Assembly (NCBI GenBank): GCA_022828595.1
Contig: JAKGHH010000003.1
Span: forward strand, 99,781,583-99,845,582
Direction: 5' to 3'
Length of the DNA stretch: 64,000 nucleotides
DNA from: Nelumbo lutea
Taxonomy: Eukaryota; Streptophyta; Magnoliopsida; Proteales; Nelumbonaceae
This document shows, piece after piece, positions 12,801-24,540 of this stretch. How positions within the stretch are numbered: the stretch's first letter is position 1; every line of letters starts with the position of its first letter. A model generated the notes under the pieces. It saw only the letters and a program-made list of their open reading frames with translations, was not told the origin of the DNA and did not search any database. The translations under genes were made by a program, and so were the position numbers.

Positions 12801-15199
12801 TCCAAGGGTCAATTCTGGGTTTTTATAACTAAAGCTTACCCTGTCAAGATTGGTTTCAAGGTCGGTGGTCTTGATGGTTATAGGGTCTACTAAGGTTGGT
12901 TTGTTTGTTTGTTTTATGTTCTTTCTCCTTTTCAAAGCTTTGACCTTGGATAATAATTTATCATAAGCATTCTACATTTCAAACTTATATAATCATTCAA
13001 TCTCAAAGAATATAAAACATAATCCATAAACAACCTAAATAATACCACATAATCATTATTAATGATAATTCAACTTTACACATATTTATACAATTTAGTC
13101 AAATGTAATTTCGTTAAGTTCAAAATACAACCAACCTATTCCATCAAGGCCAATCAAGACCAATTCTCCAGTGTTGGTTTGGGTAAAATAAACTCCCAAA
13201 CCCTAGAGCCAATCTAGGGAGGTGTCTGTTCCAAGAATTTGGAATGGTGGGTTCGATGAGGGTTCCAATCAATTCCAGGTACAACCGACCCATTTAGTCA
13301 TCCCTAATTGATGGTCGATGTAATCTTTGAACCACATAGCTTTTCAAACTCATCCTTTTCCATCTCCATGGCCTAATCTGTGATTTTGTTTTGGTTTTAT
13401 TTAGAGAGCCATTTGATCACATCCCATTTTCTTTTTAATAAATCAGACACCTATTTTTTCTTCTTTTTTAGAGAAAAAAGGCACAATGGTTGGTTAAAAG
13501 GCAAAACCTCTTGCTTATGAGAATAGCCAAATGCATGGACCTGGCTTTTATGTCTTTCAATAAATATACTTTTTTGAATTATGATTAGGGATATGTCCCT
13601 TTACAAAAATCACATGTGCCCAACCAAGCTACTGTCTTTTATTTCTCTTCATTATCATCATCATCTATTGGTTGTTAGGCTACAAATTTAAATTTCAACT
13701 TCTTTCCAATCAAGGTTTGAAGTATCGATACGTGTGATATGGAGTTACGGACATGGTGAAGGATCTCATCATACTCATCTTATGTTTTGTCTCTTAAATC
13801 GCACAATTTTGTAGGAGTATAAATACAAATATATAGAGTGCAGAGTCTTGTTTCGTCTATTATTTTATATGTATTTGTGTTATATATATTTGTATTTATA
13901 TACTTTCTAAACTGAGTCTAAGAAATTAATCTAAGGTTTTTTAAAATTGGACTGGATAGGAAACCGTTTTGGAGACCGATTCCCAGGTCAAACGGTCCGA
14001 CTGTCTAGTCTAAATAGATGACCTGTTCTGACAAAAACAAAAAACCGTTGTCCATATCAATAATTCAACTGTTTAACTGCGTAGGTCGACGATTCACTGA
14101 CCAAACCAATGGATTTTGGGATGTAACGGCTACGTAAATATTCCCATCTCTCTATTTTAAATCTATTAAGGTCAACTAATGGAACAACCAAATACTAGTG
14201 GAGGCTAATGGAAATTTTTTAGGGATGTGGCTTCGCTTTATATAGTAGTACTGCATATTTAGTATTGGATCGACCACTCCATACTCCATAGACGATGAGG
14301 TCTTGATTGCTTTAACCTAATTAAGGAACTGACTGAAGGGTTTGGTTTATGCTGGATAATGGACCCTACCTTTTTTTTATATTTATTTGAATGGTGGAAG
14401 ATCAAAAGTGCGACTCCCTTTTCATTCATCCTTCAAAGATCATAAATAAAAGGAATATTATTTAAAGAAAAAGAGAAGGATAAAATGGAATGTCAAGTGT
14501 AGAAGCATATCCTTGTCGTTATTTTATTTGTCCCTCAGCTTCATGGGCCTTCATAGAATGATAGCCTTCTGAAAACGACTTGGGGTGTTTGTGGGCTGTA
14601 AAAAGCCTTTTACCTTTATATCACTAAGCCCATAATTAATACTCATTGTTTATTTCAGTCAAAACCAATAAAATAATCAACCCCATTTTACCCTTGATTT
14701 TGGATTACCACTTCATGGTCCAAGAGGGTCCAGACAGAGACCATCAAAATCAGCGGAATCTCAAATTTCAAGTGGCAACCAAATGATTCCCTTCCTCGTC
14801 ATTCAGCATTCCCCATTGGGCTTTGACTTTGTTTGCATTCACTATTTAGAGATAGAATGATGGATCAAGCACAGGGCAGCCACCTATCGGGGCATAGTTG
14901 ACGAGACAAGATGAGACACCGGTTGTTGGGCCCATTTGGTCATTTCTGTACAAATTGGAATGTGACAGGCAACATTAGACGAACCTTCTCCGGTGCCCGG
15001 CCAATTTGGGTCACAGTGTCTCACTGCTCACTACTGCCATAATTCCATTTTTAAGGTGTAGTGCGTTTGAACATGTGCATAGAATAGAAGACTATGGTAT
15101 CATTTAAAAGAAGTGATTTATTATACAATCAATAGGCTAGAAGAGTTTGGGGGTAGAATAAAAAAATATGGGTAAAAGTATTAATAAGGGCTCATTCAT
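12801..15199. other. Intergenic, worn repeats only
   Basis: No coding region recognised. A worn Tourist-like copy lies at about 13813-13920 (GGAGTATAAATACAAATATA to TACTTTCTAAACTGAGTCT). Degenerate TGGTTTGG and GGTTCGAT motifs around 13140-14100 look like remnants of hAT-type subterminal repeats. The rest is AT-rich and unremarkable. Confidence 0.45.
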
Positions 15200-15224
15200 T
15201 AAATTCTCATTGATCAAGGTACTC

Positions 15225-15475
15225 ATGTTTTTATAGAAATTTTATTTTTCCCTAGGTATAAATTATCTTTAAAGTGGGTAACTAGTTTTTTCACCTAGGG
15301 GGAAACAATTGGACGTGATAGACTTGTTATTTTTAATAATGGTTTTTCATGGCTAAAATGGATAGATAAATTTACTTAAATAAGTGTTTCCTATGAAATA
15401 ATTACCTAAATAAGTGCATTTTTACCTGAGTAAGTAATTTTCTAAAAAGTGGATGAAGCCCAAATGATTTAATCA
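15225..15475. mobile_element. Copy of a GGTAAGTTATTTACC-type MITE family (inverted, worn)
   Basis: It shares ordered motifs with 25674-25915 and 63785-64000: a GGGTAACTAGTT end, CCTAGGGGGAAACAATTGGAC, AATAATGGTTTTTCATGGCTAAAATGG, then repeated AAATAAGTG and CTTACTCAG-like pieces. Borders are approximate. Confidence 0.5.
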
Positions 15476-15479
15476 TTAA

Positions 15480-15782
15480 GGCCTCATTTCGTTGACAGGA
15501 ATAGGGGTCTGGAATTGGAATCAAAATGAATTATTCCAATTCCAATTCCGGACCCCTATTCCTGTTGGTTGGATGGAATCGGAATCCCATTCCCATTCCT
15601 ACTGGAATAGCATTCCCACATTTGAGGGAATGGCCATTCCCTGCCCTTTCTTTGGGAATGAAATCTCATTCCTATTGATTCCAATTTTCATTCCCATTCA
15701 TGTTTGAACCAAATAAACTATGGGAATAGACTATTCCCATTCTGATTTCAATTCTAATTCTGACTTTGAATCAAACAAACTC
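15480..15782. mobile_element. Tourist-like MITE rich in GGAATAGG/CCTATTCC
   Basis: About 303 bp between TAA direct repeats (15477-15479 and 15783-15785). The left end reads GGCCTCATTTCGTTGACAGG... from 15480 (the G at 15480 plus GCCTCATTTC); the right end CAAACAAACTC is a weak inverse. The interior repeats AATTCC, GGAATGG and CCCATTCC in both orientations. Related elements lie at 21946-22306 and near 62657-62808. Confidence 0.65.
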
Positions 15783-15785
15783 TAA

Positions 15786-16687
15786 TAATTTAATAGTAGA
15801 TATGTCTTTCAATAGAATAATTGATGAAACATGATTCATGTAGCCGATCCCATATAGTCAGGATAAGACATGAATGATGATGGTGATGGTGGATTACCAG
15901 ATTTAACTCAAATTTAAAAAAATCTTATAATTGGTGGGTCGGATCAGTTTGTATTGTATTGCAATTAGACGGTAGAGACCCCAAAGAACTAACTATGGGC
16001 GGACTACAGTGGCGATAAATGTGCAAAAGTAGAGAATCCGTAGGCAGTTAGACCATCTACATCAATAGGTCCATGTCTCCAATTTGAAACATGAAACTTG
16101 AAAAGGAGAGGGGAGGGGGGGGGGCTCCCTTCAGTGTGAAGTCTTTGTTTTTTGCTTTTTCGTAGGGAATATTGGTTGATCTTTAAAAGCATTCTGGGGA
16201 ACAAGACACGAACATTATAATTTAGGTACATGTCACCACCGACCTTTTCTTCCTTTTTCTGTACATCACAATACTCGATGTCTCTAAGGTGTTCTCTCAG
16301 CTGTGTTTATCTCATCCTGACGTCCACGCAAGTGCACATTGAAGCAGTCATAATCTTTATCGAGTAATAAACCGAAATGGGTGAGAACTCAAGACTACCA
16401 TTTTCAAATATATATGATCGAAAGCTCATAAGTCATGAGCCCCCCAGTATATAAGCCAAGATTAAAGTTTTGCAAACACAAACCTTTTTTAAATAGACTT
16501 TAATGCCTTTATTGGAGGTCAGTTGATATATAAGGTTAAAAGAAAGGTTAATATCTTGGTCCTTTCTTAATTAGGACTTCGGATTTAAGAAAGTTTATGA
16601 TGCTGGAAAGATAAAATATTAGAGAGGTTTTTATCAATTACAACCTCTTTCCTCCACGTGAATTTTGATGAAAACCCATTTGATTGG
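15786..16687. other. Intergenic, no gene seen
   Basis: No coding region recognised. A G-run lies at about 16111-16123. Short minus-strand frames (for example 16231-16004) have no recognisable similarity. Confidence 0.5.
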
Positions 16688-17206
16688 TGATGTAGGCGCA
16701 CATGGCCTGGACCAATAGCATGCATGCACGCGGCAGACGGCGGTGCTCAGGGCGGACCCAATGAGGGTACACGCAGAACAGAGGTTGGCACGTGACACAA
16801 AGCCAATGGCATGGCTGCACCCGGCAGGCCTCAGATGGCCGCGTTCCTCAAGGACAAACCGCATCCTGATCGTCCGAGCCCACCTACCTGCAGGCGGCCT
16901 CAAGTATAAATAGGGGCCAACCCTTTCAAAGTAAAGATCTAGACTCTAGACTACTAAGAACTCTACAGCTTCTTGTGTGGCCTCGTCTGAGCACTCCTTA
17001 TTCAGGCCTCATCCACCTACTAACCCCATACTAACTTGACCATTGGAGTCTCTACCTCAGGTTAGCACCCAAGGCCTTTGACGTCCTCTCTCTCTCCTTG
17101 CAATTCTTACCTACTAGCCCTCGGCCACGACATCCTCAAACTCAGCCAACCCTCAGCTTGAGACCAAAATTACCTTATTGTCCTCCACCCATCCTAGGCA
17201 ACAACA
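16688..17206 (+). mobile_element. Solo LTR of a Tat-type Ty3/Gypsy element
   Basis: It starts TGATGTAGG and ends ACAACA, with perfect 5-bp target duplications ATTGG at 16683-16687 and 17207-17211. The interior matches the LTR of the element at 32776-38889 in order: CCTCAAGTATAAATAGGG (TATA box), TTGACCATTGGAGTCTC, CACCCAAGGCC, CTCGGCC, and CCTTATTGTCCTC near the end. No internal retroelement sequence flanks it, so it is a solo LTR left by LTR-LTR recombination. Confidence 0.88.
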
Positions 17207-17211
17207 ATTGG

Positions 17212-17569
17212 TTACCACTTTTACCATACTTGTTGGTTAGTTGCAAGTTTTTCAAGTATCATGTCTTTCTAGCTTCATAGTCAAACCCCTTTTGATTTTG
17301 AGGGCAATAATGGGTTGGCATTGATCCAATTGAAAGCCACTTTTTACATGGGTTTTATCCCATGCCTCTATATCCATATTTGGAGGGATGCCAAGTGACC
17401 ATCTCAGTTATTGGATCATCAGCAAGTCTTGCATTCATTAATAGATGCATATGTGTGCAAATGGGCCCTATTTGGGCTTATGCTTTAGTAGGTTTTAAAT
17501 AAAGCCCAGGAAAAAAATGGAATCTAACCCAATCAAGAGCCAGTCCATACCCTAAAACCTTTGATGAGA
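17212..17569. other. Intergenic, no gene seen
   Basis: No open frame or repeat structure worth naming between the solo LTR and the next foldback element. Confidence 0.5.
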
Positions 17570-17790
17570 GTTACACTTCTATACAAGTGCCATTGGCAAC
17601 GAATCCGGATTTCCTACCCATAACAACTCTACCCACACCTACCCATATAACACTGCAGCTACATATGTGGGGAACATCTCATCCTCTTATATATTATTAT
17701 ACATAAGGAGATGTTTCCAATGCTCCGAGGTAATATTTTATGGTAGAGTTCTTGTGAGTAGGAGATTCGGAGTCATTGGCAGCGTGTAAA
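17570..17790. mobile_element. Foldback element with GGAACATCTC/GGAGATGTTTCC core
   Basis: The outer arms pair: TTACACTTCTATACAAGTGC at 17571 and CGAATCCGGATTTCCTACCC pair with the complement of CTCCGAATCTCCTACTCAC and the GCTGCC...TTACAC end at 17781-17788. The centre carries GGGGAACATCTCATCC and GGAGATGTTTCCAATGC. The same core recurs at about 19590-19650, 50470-50530, 56320 and 59470/60065. Confidence 0.6.
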
Positions 17791-17805
17791 GTTGCAACAG
17801 GTGGA

Positions 17806-17836
17806 AGTTGGCATCTCTAGAGAAAGATGCCAACTT
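17806..17836. repeat. Short perfect hairpin
   Basis: AAGTTGGCATCT is followed after 7-8 bases by its perfect inverse AGATGCCAACTT, giving a 12-bp stem. It may belong to the adjoining foldback element. No terminator or RNA gene is implied. Confidence 0.7.
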
Positions 17837-18000
17837 AGGATAAAGAAAGAATGATCCGGTGCTCTGGATTGATCACAACATCCCCACATTGCATAAATGT
17901 GATAGTTCAACAAATACAGGCTGTTTGGAGTTCAAACCCAAGATAGGGTGTTTACCCAAAAACCATACAATTCAATCCCTCTTTAATCCTAAATGATCAT

Positions 18001-18287
18001 TAGACCTGCCTTTTTATGAGCAGAAAATGATCTGACCCGAGCCTGAAGTCGATATAGGCAGATAGTTTTATAATATATTAATTATATATTATTAATAATA
18101 TATTTATAGAATATTCTATATTATAATACATAATACTTTTTTTATTGCTGATGTTATTACTATATAATATATTATAAATTATTAATATATATTCATTTTT
18201 TATTATATATAATATTATTGGGCTGGGCTTGTTTAGAAAAGCCCACCCAATATAGAACTGGCCATGCCCAACCCATGAACAGGTCTA
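18001..18287. mobile_element. hAT-like MITE (TAGACCTG termini)
   Basis: TAGACCTGCC at the left and CAGGTCTA at the right, with an AT-rich core and a GGGCTGGGC...AAGCCCA subterminal inverse. The left flank ATGATCAT (17993-18000) matches ATGAC plus TAT at 6 of 8, but the right copy is split by the next element: ATGAC is at 18288-18292 and TAT continues at 19027. Confidence 0.65.
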
Positions 18288-18292
18288 ATGAC

Positions 18293-19018
18293 TAGGGCTG
18301 CAAGTCAAGTCAGGCTAGGTCGGGTTGAGGCCAATCCTAACTCAACCCTAAGTTCTAAACCCCCAACCCTAACCCTAATCCAACATGACCTACCCAACCC
18401 TAATCCTAACCCTAACTAAATTCCTTCAACCCAATCCAACCCAAAGTCAACTTCGGGTTGGATTGAGCTCTAGTTGGGCCCAACCCAGCCTTCTTCTCTT
18501 CCCTTAAAATCTCGTATGACTTCTTAATCTCAAATCTTAACTCAACTTTCACTACATATATTAACCCTATGTTTTATCAGTATTTGTTTGTTGATGTTTT
18601 TATTGGTTCTTTAAATACAAAATTTAGAAAAAAAAAGTGTTTGAAATAATTATAGTCTATTATGAGTTATAACTTATAATAGATCTTTTATGAGCAACAA
18701 ATTATGGGTGGAAAACAACAGAGAGGAGATAAAGAATAAAATATTCAAAAAACATAAAAAAAACTGTTATTAAGGTTTTCGTTTTTCCAATTAGGATTAA
18801 GTGGAGTGATTATCTTAAAAGAAATAAATGATAGTATGTGGTAGGGGCTATACAACTATCATGCATCTAAATAAATCAATGTATGACATCATATATATAA
18901 CACAAATTCCAACTTGAAATAAGTCGGATTCATAAATTTTAATCCTAACCCTAATCCGAACATCAACTTGACTTTTTTGGGTTGGGTTTGGGCCAACCTG
19001 GTCCAAGTTGCAGCCTTA
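18293..19018. mobile_element. hAT-like non-autonomous element, 726 bp, perfect 8-bp TSD
   Basis: It begins TAGGGCTGCAAGTCAAG and ends CCAAGTTGCAGCCTTA, flanked by CTAATGAC on both sides (18285-18292 and 19019-19026). GGGTTGG/CCAACCC motifs occur near both ends. Runs of CCCTAACCCTAATCC near 18365-18415 are subterminal repeats of the element rather than telomeric DNA, since the plant telomere unit is CCCTAAA. No transposase. Confidence 0.85.
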
Positions 19019-19554
19019 CTAATGACTATTAATCACTTGGGAGAAATCTACTCCCATATTCCCCTCCCCCACCCCCATACAAATCCACCACACATTGAAA
19101 GCCCCAAACACTAAGATCCCGTTTGAGAGGGCTTCAGTATTGAATTGCATAGGAAGAATTGCTTCTGATGAGTTACCTATGATAGTTTCACTAAAAAATC
19201 GATTTTTGGGCTCATGTATATCTATTTTTGGATTTTCAGATTCTTATCAAACAAAGCTTCACAATTTCCAAGTTTCTTAGCTCATGCCAAGTCAGAAGCC
19301 ACCAAAAAATATTAAAAAAAAAAGCATAAAAAACCCTTTTCGCCTCTTTGTTATTTTTTTTGGGATAACTACATTGCATTCCACCTCAGAATTCTGAATT
19401 CTACTACAGATCTACAACAATTCAAAATTTCAAACACCTCCCCCTATAACACCAATACCCGTTTGTACATTGGCATCAATTCCGAACTGGCACCTACCCT
19501 AACTGTAAGGTGGAACTAAGATTTGTTGGGAACCCCTCTTTTCTTCCACTAATG

Positions 19555-19680
19555 TCAAGAGTTCACATTGGCGCCCCACATTACATGCAACCATGTATTG
19601 GGAACATCTCCCAATGACAAATATGAAAGATGTTCCCAATGCACACTTAGACGTGCGGGTGGGGGTGCTGATGTGATCTC
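19555..19680. mobile_element. Foldback element with GGGAACATCT core
   Basis: GTTCACATTGGCGCCCCAC (19561 on) and TGTATTGGGAACATCTCCC pair with AAGATGTTCCCAATGCAC and GGGGGTGCTGATGTGATC on the right. It contains the same core as the elements at 17570 and 50408. Outer borders uncertain. Confidence 0.55.
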
Positions 19681-19683
19681 CAA

Positions 19684-21600
19684 TAGTGGTGTAAATCGGG
19701 CTAGGCCACTCGTGGCTCGACACAAAATTGGAATGGCCTGGCCTGGCACGACACGAAGGCCCACGGGCTGTGCTTGGCCTGACACGAAGGTCTGTGCCAT
19801 GCTGGGCTGGGGTTTCGAGGTCCACAGGCCAGCACGACACAACAGTCAAGCGGCCCTATGCTTGGCACGGCCCAACCTGAAGCAAGGCCCAGAAGGTTCA
19901 TAGCGGGCCAAGTGCGGCTTGTCCGAAATATAGTTGTTGCCCCCCTTATAGGCCCAATAGCTAGTTTTAGCTTTTGGAGGGTTTACAAAAATACCCCCTA
20001 ACAGCTATAAACTACCATATTAGGGAGGTATTTGTGTATTTTGCTTATAGGGGTTGAAAAATGACATAAATGCCCTCCAACAGTTATATAACAACTAGTT
20101 TAGGGGGGCTTTTTGGGTAAAGTTATAAATAACTTTGCAATGACCAAGATACCCGTCCCAACAACTAAAAAACAATTAGTTTTTAGGGTATTTTGGACAA
20201 TTGAATTATTTTCAATTCCTATAAATAGCCATGTCCTCCACCATTCTTCTCATCACACCAATTCAACAATCAACATTCAACAATTCTCTTTTTAAGTTAT
20301 TTTCTTAATCTCTTTGGTCTTCCCTCTCTCATTCTCTTGTACATTCTCTGCAATCTGACTATCTGAGTGAACTCTGATAGTCTCATAGTCTGATTGGCTG
20401 ATTGTCTGATTCTCCAAGTTAGCAATTTGGGATGAAGAGGCTTGGAGCCTTGGACGTTGTCACGTTGAAAGGCTTTAACCATTGAAATCAAGTTGAGACT
20501 CTAAACCAGCAATCCGGGACCGGGGTAAGTCCAATTAAATTAATTTTATTTTTTTAGAATTTGAAAAAAAAATGGCCAACTCTTCCCAAAACCCCAAGTT
20601 TAGTAGCCCGATTTGGAAAATATTTAAAATAGAGAATGTTGAGGGGAAGGGGAAAAGAGCAGTTTGCCAAAAATGTAGAAAGGACTTTAGCTATTGTAGC
20701 AAGGGTGGTACTGGCCATTTGACCAGACATTTTCTCACACATGAAAAGGAAGAAGAAATAACCCACAATTTTAAATGAATTGTTGAAATAATGGAAAATA
20801 AATTTTTAAAATATTAGGAGAAGTCGAAGAACATTTTCAATCGCCAATCCCACCATGGAATGTGATTCGTGATCTACTAACCCCTCTGGTGTCTATAAGC
20901 TATAGTTCCATCAAAGTCTTGTTTAGTTGTTTTAGTGCAGGACCTACAAATACCACTGTATCAAGGTTGGCTAGATGCAATCATGAATCATGATGCAGAA
21001 TATAGATTACAATTTTACAATTACAAGACAAAAGAGGGCATGATACTACTGCATACATCAGATATTTCAGTTTTCACCTGAAGTAGATGATGAAAGTGTG
21101 TGTGCATGCTTTCATCATAATGTATATGTAAATTTTAACAAATAACCCACAATTTTTTTATTCTTTTCAAATTATTGTAAATTTGGTTTTAATTTTAATT
21201 TTTATTTGCTATTAACTTAATTTTGTATTTTCAATGTGTAACTATATTGTATTTTTTAAATTTTATCAATTTGTTCCATTTTCATATTTCATTCATCCAA
21301 GTATGAGGTATGAAGTATCAAACATTGTATATTTTATAATTTCAATATTTGTATGCTTTGTAATTTGTATCATTATTTATTCAAATTTAAATGAAATAAA
21401 ATTCCTACTTGAATTGTTTTATATTTTTATATATTTATTTTTTGGGTAATTGACAATCATAAATTCGTTATTCATATCCTGATATGAGACATTCAGTCTA
21501 ACCCGGTTCGGCCCAGGCCCAAGGCTCGCCCTGTGGCCCAGTCCGGCATAGCCCAAGCCCACACACGACCTCTACAGTCCGGCATGACACACTTTAAGGT
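19684..21600 (+). mobile_element. Relic of a hAT transposon (BED-finger type)
   Basis: Left part (19684-19915) has dense subterminal repeats such as GGCCTGGCACGACACGAAGG and CGGGCTGTGCTTGGCC; the right part (21495-21595) has GGCCCAGGCCCAAGG and GCCCAAGCCCACACACGACC. Such GC-rich subterminal repeats are typical of a plant hAT group. Between them lie a leader and a BED zinc finger start (20572-20778), then non-coding AT-rich sequence where the transposase body should be. Terminal inverted repeats and the 8-bp duplication could not be fixed, so the borders are approximate. Confidence 0.55.
20572..20778 (+). pseudogene. BED zinc-finger N-terminus of a hAT transposase
   Basis: A 68-residue frame: FSSPIWKIFKIENV, then AVCQKCRKDFSYCSKGGTGHLTRH...H. 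This is a BED-type finger: aromatic W/F pair, CxxC, and the HLxRHxxxxH end, as at the N-terminus of Ac/RICESLEEPER-like hAT proteins. Intact proteins of that group run to about 600-700 residues; here a stop comes right after the finger and the downstream sequence keeps only worn fragments, so it is a remnant. A one-finger host gene is possible but less likely given the subterminal repeats on each side. Confidence 0.7.
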
Positions 21601-21945
21601 TAATTGATAGAACACTACACTGATTTGACTGTATCCGGTTAAATTCAGGTGAAATTAATCGGCTGTGAAGTTAGGTTCAGGTCAAATCAACCTAACCTTC
21701 GTTGGGTTCGAACGGTTCAGGTTGGCAGGCCCAGGCTGAAACCAATCCATTGACATACCATAATTCTAGTACTGTTGCTACTTGCAAATATTGTAATTCT
21801 GCTATTTTTCTTTTTTACTTTTTTTTTTTTGTTTTTTTATGGATATGTAACGTCACTATCTTATTTGGTGATATCATGTTATATAAATTTCTCTATCTTA
21901 TTAAAACACTCATCAATAATCAATCTTGCTTTTATCATATAATAA

Positions 21946-22306
21946 GACCCTATTTGGTTCGCAGGAATAGGGGTTTGAAATTAGAATCGGAATGGGCTAT
22001 TCTAATTCTAACTGTTTGGTAGAATCGGAAATCTATTCTTATTGCTGCTGGAATGGTTGAGGCAATGGCAGGCCATTTCCTGCCCCTCTCTTGTGAATGA
22101 AATCTCATACCTGATTTTAATTTTCATTCTTATTCCTGTCTGAATCCAAATAGAGTATGGGAATAGATCATTCTGATTCAGATTTTGAAGGATTCAGATT
22201 TTGATTGTGACCATGAATTAAATGGATCCTAAGGGTCTATTTGATTCACAGTCGGATTCGGAATTGAAATGGTCCAGACCCCTATTCATGTAAACCAAAC
22301 GGGGCC
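21946..22306. mobile_element. Tourist-like MITE(s), possibly two units head to tail
   Basis: GACCCTATTTGGTTCGCAGG at the left and AACCAAACGGGGCC at the right, each bordered by TAA (21943-21945, 22307-22309). An internal ATCCTAAGGGTCTATTTGATTC at about 22224-22245 looks like one unit's end, a TAA, and a second unit's start. The interior has AATAGGGG/CCTATTC motifs as at 15480-15782. Confidence 0.65.
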
Positions 22307-22313
22307 TAAGGTT

Positions 22314-22334
22314 TTTTTTTTTTTTTTTTTTTTT
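22314..22334. repeat. poly(T) run
   Basis: About 21 consecutive T. It could mark the tail of a minus-strand retroposon, but no such element is recognisable beside it. Confidence 0.9.
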
Positions 22335-22634
22335 CGGGTTTAGCCTAATACCAGTACCTTATCTGTAATTGTACGTATTTTCAAATCCTAAAACCTATTC
22401 CTGTCCTAAAATCCATTTTTTAAGAGAAAAATCCCTCTCCATTGAGATGGGTAAAAGGGGAATCCACTGGATAAGGAAAAAATTGCAATCCCTAAAGAAT
22501 ACGGTGATAAATCATTATAGGAGTAATTTACATGCATTTGTATTTATATTCTCTACTATGTAAAAGCTTAAGTCATTTTGATAACTTTTAATAATATATA
22601 ACCTTTATTTTAAAAATATTAAACTCTAAATTAG

Positions 22635-23175
22635 GGGCAAAATTCCCGATTAGTATCCCGTACTTTAGGCCTAGTGCTATTTTGGTCCCCAAACTTTAAA
22701 ATGTGATAATTTAGCACCTGAACTTTTAAAACATGCCAATTTAGTACATACCGTTAATCAACCATTAAGTGACATTTGAAAAGACACAAATGCCTTTCAA
22801 ATGTCATTTAATTTTCTTTATCAACCATCCAAACATTGATAAAAAATAAACAGTCCTAAATCCCTTCCCCTTGTATTCAAGAAACTTGGAGTCACCAAAA
22901 TACCCACTACCAACTTTCTTGAATAAAAGAAACAAGGATTTAGGACTATTCATTTATTGTCAACGTTAGGATGATTGATAAAGAAAATTAGATAACACTT
23001 AAAGGGCATTTATGTCTTTTCAAATGCCACTTAATGGTTGGTTAACGGACTGATTAACAGTAGATACTAAATTGGCATGTTTTAAAAGTTCAGGTACTAA
23101 ATTATCGCATTTTAAAGTTCGAGGACTAAAACGACACTAAGCCCAAAGTAAAGGGTATTAATCAGGAATTTTCCC
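22635..23175. mobile_element. Long foldback element, family 2 (copy 1)
   Basis: The left end GGGCAAAATTCCCGATTAG and the right end TTAATCAGGAATTTTCCC are inverse. The arms pair nearly to the middle: TTGGTCCCCAAACTTTAAAA against TTTTAAAGTTCGAGGACTAAA, then AACTTTTAAAACATGCCAAT against ATTGGCATGTTTTAAAAGTT, then TTATCAACCATCC against GGATGATTGATAA. The second copy is 59493-60051. No coding; a 9-bp duplication was not evident. Confidence 0.8.
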
Positions 23176-23297
23176 TTAAACAAATGTAGTCAAATTAATA
23201 TGAAATACCCTAACCCAGAAAACAATCATCTCTCCATCTCTAATCATTTATAATCATGTAATTGTTTTTCACTTGAACCTACAAAATTTTCCCTATT

Positions 23298-23522
23298 GCT
23301 CAGTTTGAAAGGTGTACAAATGCAAATATATAAAGTACAAATATATACAAAATAATACAAAATACAAGGTTTTGCACTCTACATATTTATATTTGTATTC
23401 CTTCCAATGGCTCAATTTGCAAGGAATACAAATACAAATTTATAAAGTGCAAAACCTTACAATTTATATTATTTTATATGTATTTATATTTTATATTATT
23501 TTATACTCTTTCCAAACCGAGC
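23298..23522. mobile_element. Two adjoining Tourist-like MITE copies
   Basis: First unit GCTCAGTTTGAAAGG...CCTTCCAATGG, second GCTCAATTTGCAAGGAATAC...CTCTTTCCAAACCGAGC. Both contain the TACAAATACAAAT and GTGCAAAACCTT/AAGGTTTTGCAC motifs of the 5476 element. They split copy A of the duplicated segment. Confidence 0.7.
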
Positions 23523-23973
23523 TTATGCATCAAACATATCCACACTAGTATAATGAAATGCAAAATGTGGCCCCCACCCCCATTTTAAACTTTAATATGT
23601 AACATATCATAGCTTAATTGATTCCTCCATTTTATAAGAAAGGTTGTTTTGGAAGGAAATAAGATGAAAGTCCTAGATTCGTTCTTAGCTGAGGATTTTT
23701 AATGGCAAGGGCCCACCTTTATTTGGAGGTTATCCAACTTTTTGGCCACTTGAATATCACAACCTGAAGGAAACTCCAGCATGAAATACAACAGAGGGCC
23801 ACGTTACCAAACCCATTTGTGGGCCAAAAATCATAGTTGTTCACAATGAAGCAAGGTAAGTCTGCAGACTCTTGTAATCATAATGACTTGAGAGGCATGA
23901 TCCTTCTAATCATGCATGATATTTCTAAAACTTGATTTGTAAGTATAAATACAAACTTGTAGACCGTAAAACG

Positions 23974-24287
23974 TAGGGTGGATTCGAGCTAAGTTGAGTC
24001 GAATAGCTAGTTATTCGAGCTAAGGTAGTATAGGTTTGAGTTCAGTTCGAGTTAGAACCTTGAGCTTGAGTTTGGCTTGAGTCAAAAGCTTGTAAGCTTG
24101 GCTTGAGCTAGAGCTTGACTTGAGAAAAAATGTTATAAAAAAAAATAATTATATATAAAAATAACTTTTATTTGATATTTAAAAATTAAGAATTATAATA
24201 ATTAGTTATTATAATATACAAAAATAAAAATACTATATTTAATATGTTTATTATATATATTATTTTCTATAATTTTCTATTTATTTT

Positions 24288-24318
<31 letters not shown>

Positions 24319-24323
24319 TTTTT

Positions 24324-24358
<35 letters not shown>

Positions 24359-24540
24359 AAATGTATGTATGCAGCTATTTGAGCCGGCTCGCGAGCCTCA
24401 CGAGCCAAACTTTATTAAGCTCTTGCTCTGCTCGACTAATAAACGAGCCTGTAAATTGAACTCGAGCTCAAATCGAAGCTCGATTGAAATTGAGCCAAAC
24501 TTGAGTAGCACATGAAGAACTCGACCCGTGGCCACCCCTA
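23974..24540. mobile_element. hAT-like element rich in GAGCTCGAG motifs, inserted in a Tourist copy
   Basis: TAGGGTGGATTCGAGC at the left and CCCGTGGCCACCCCTA at the right, flanked by GTAAAACG (23966-23973) and ACAAAACA (24541-24548), which differ only by transitions. Subterminal CTTGAGTTTGGCTTGAG and GAGCTCAAATCGAAGCTCG repeats. Removing it rejoins two halves of a Tourist-like MITE (about 23939-23973 and 24549-24612). Confidence 0.65.
24331..24362. repeat. (TATG)n microsatellite
   Basis: Six or more ATGT/TATG units inside the hAT-like element. Confidence 0.9.

Larger units (their letters stand above)
22505..23770 (+). repeat. Duplicated segment, copy A (partner 60293-61560)
   Basis: Collinear with 60293-61560 in the same orientation. 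Matches include AATAATATATAACCTTTATTT...AAATATTAAACT against AATAATATCTATTTAAAAATATTAAACT; TTTTTCACTTGAACCTACAAAATTTTCC against TTTTTCACATGAACCCACAAAATTTTCC; AACATATCATAGCTTAATTGATTCCTC against GCATATCATAATTTAATTGATTCCTC; and GGCAAGGGCCCACCTTTATTT in both. Each copy has different later insertions: here the foldback element 22635-23175 and the Tourist pair 23298-23522. Confidence 0.8.

Noticed and set aside
13240..13290. tRNA-like GGTTCGATGAGGGTTCC
   Set aside because: No acceptor, D or anticodon stems could be folded around it.
17806..17836. Hairpin as microRNA precursor or terminator
   Set aside because: A 12-bp stem with a short loop is too small for a plant microRNA precursor, and it lies beside a foldback element.
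18365..18415. Interstitial telomere repeat (CCCTAACCCTAA)
   Set aside because: The unit is not the plant CCCTAAA, and it lies within the subterminal region of a hAT element bounded by a perfect TSD.
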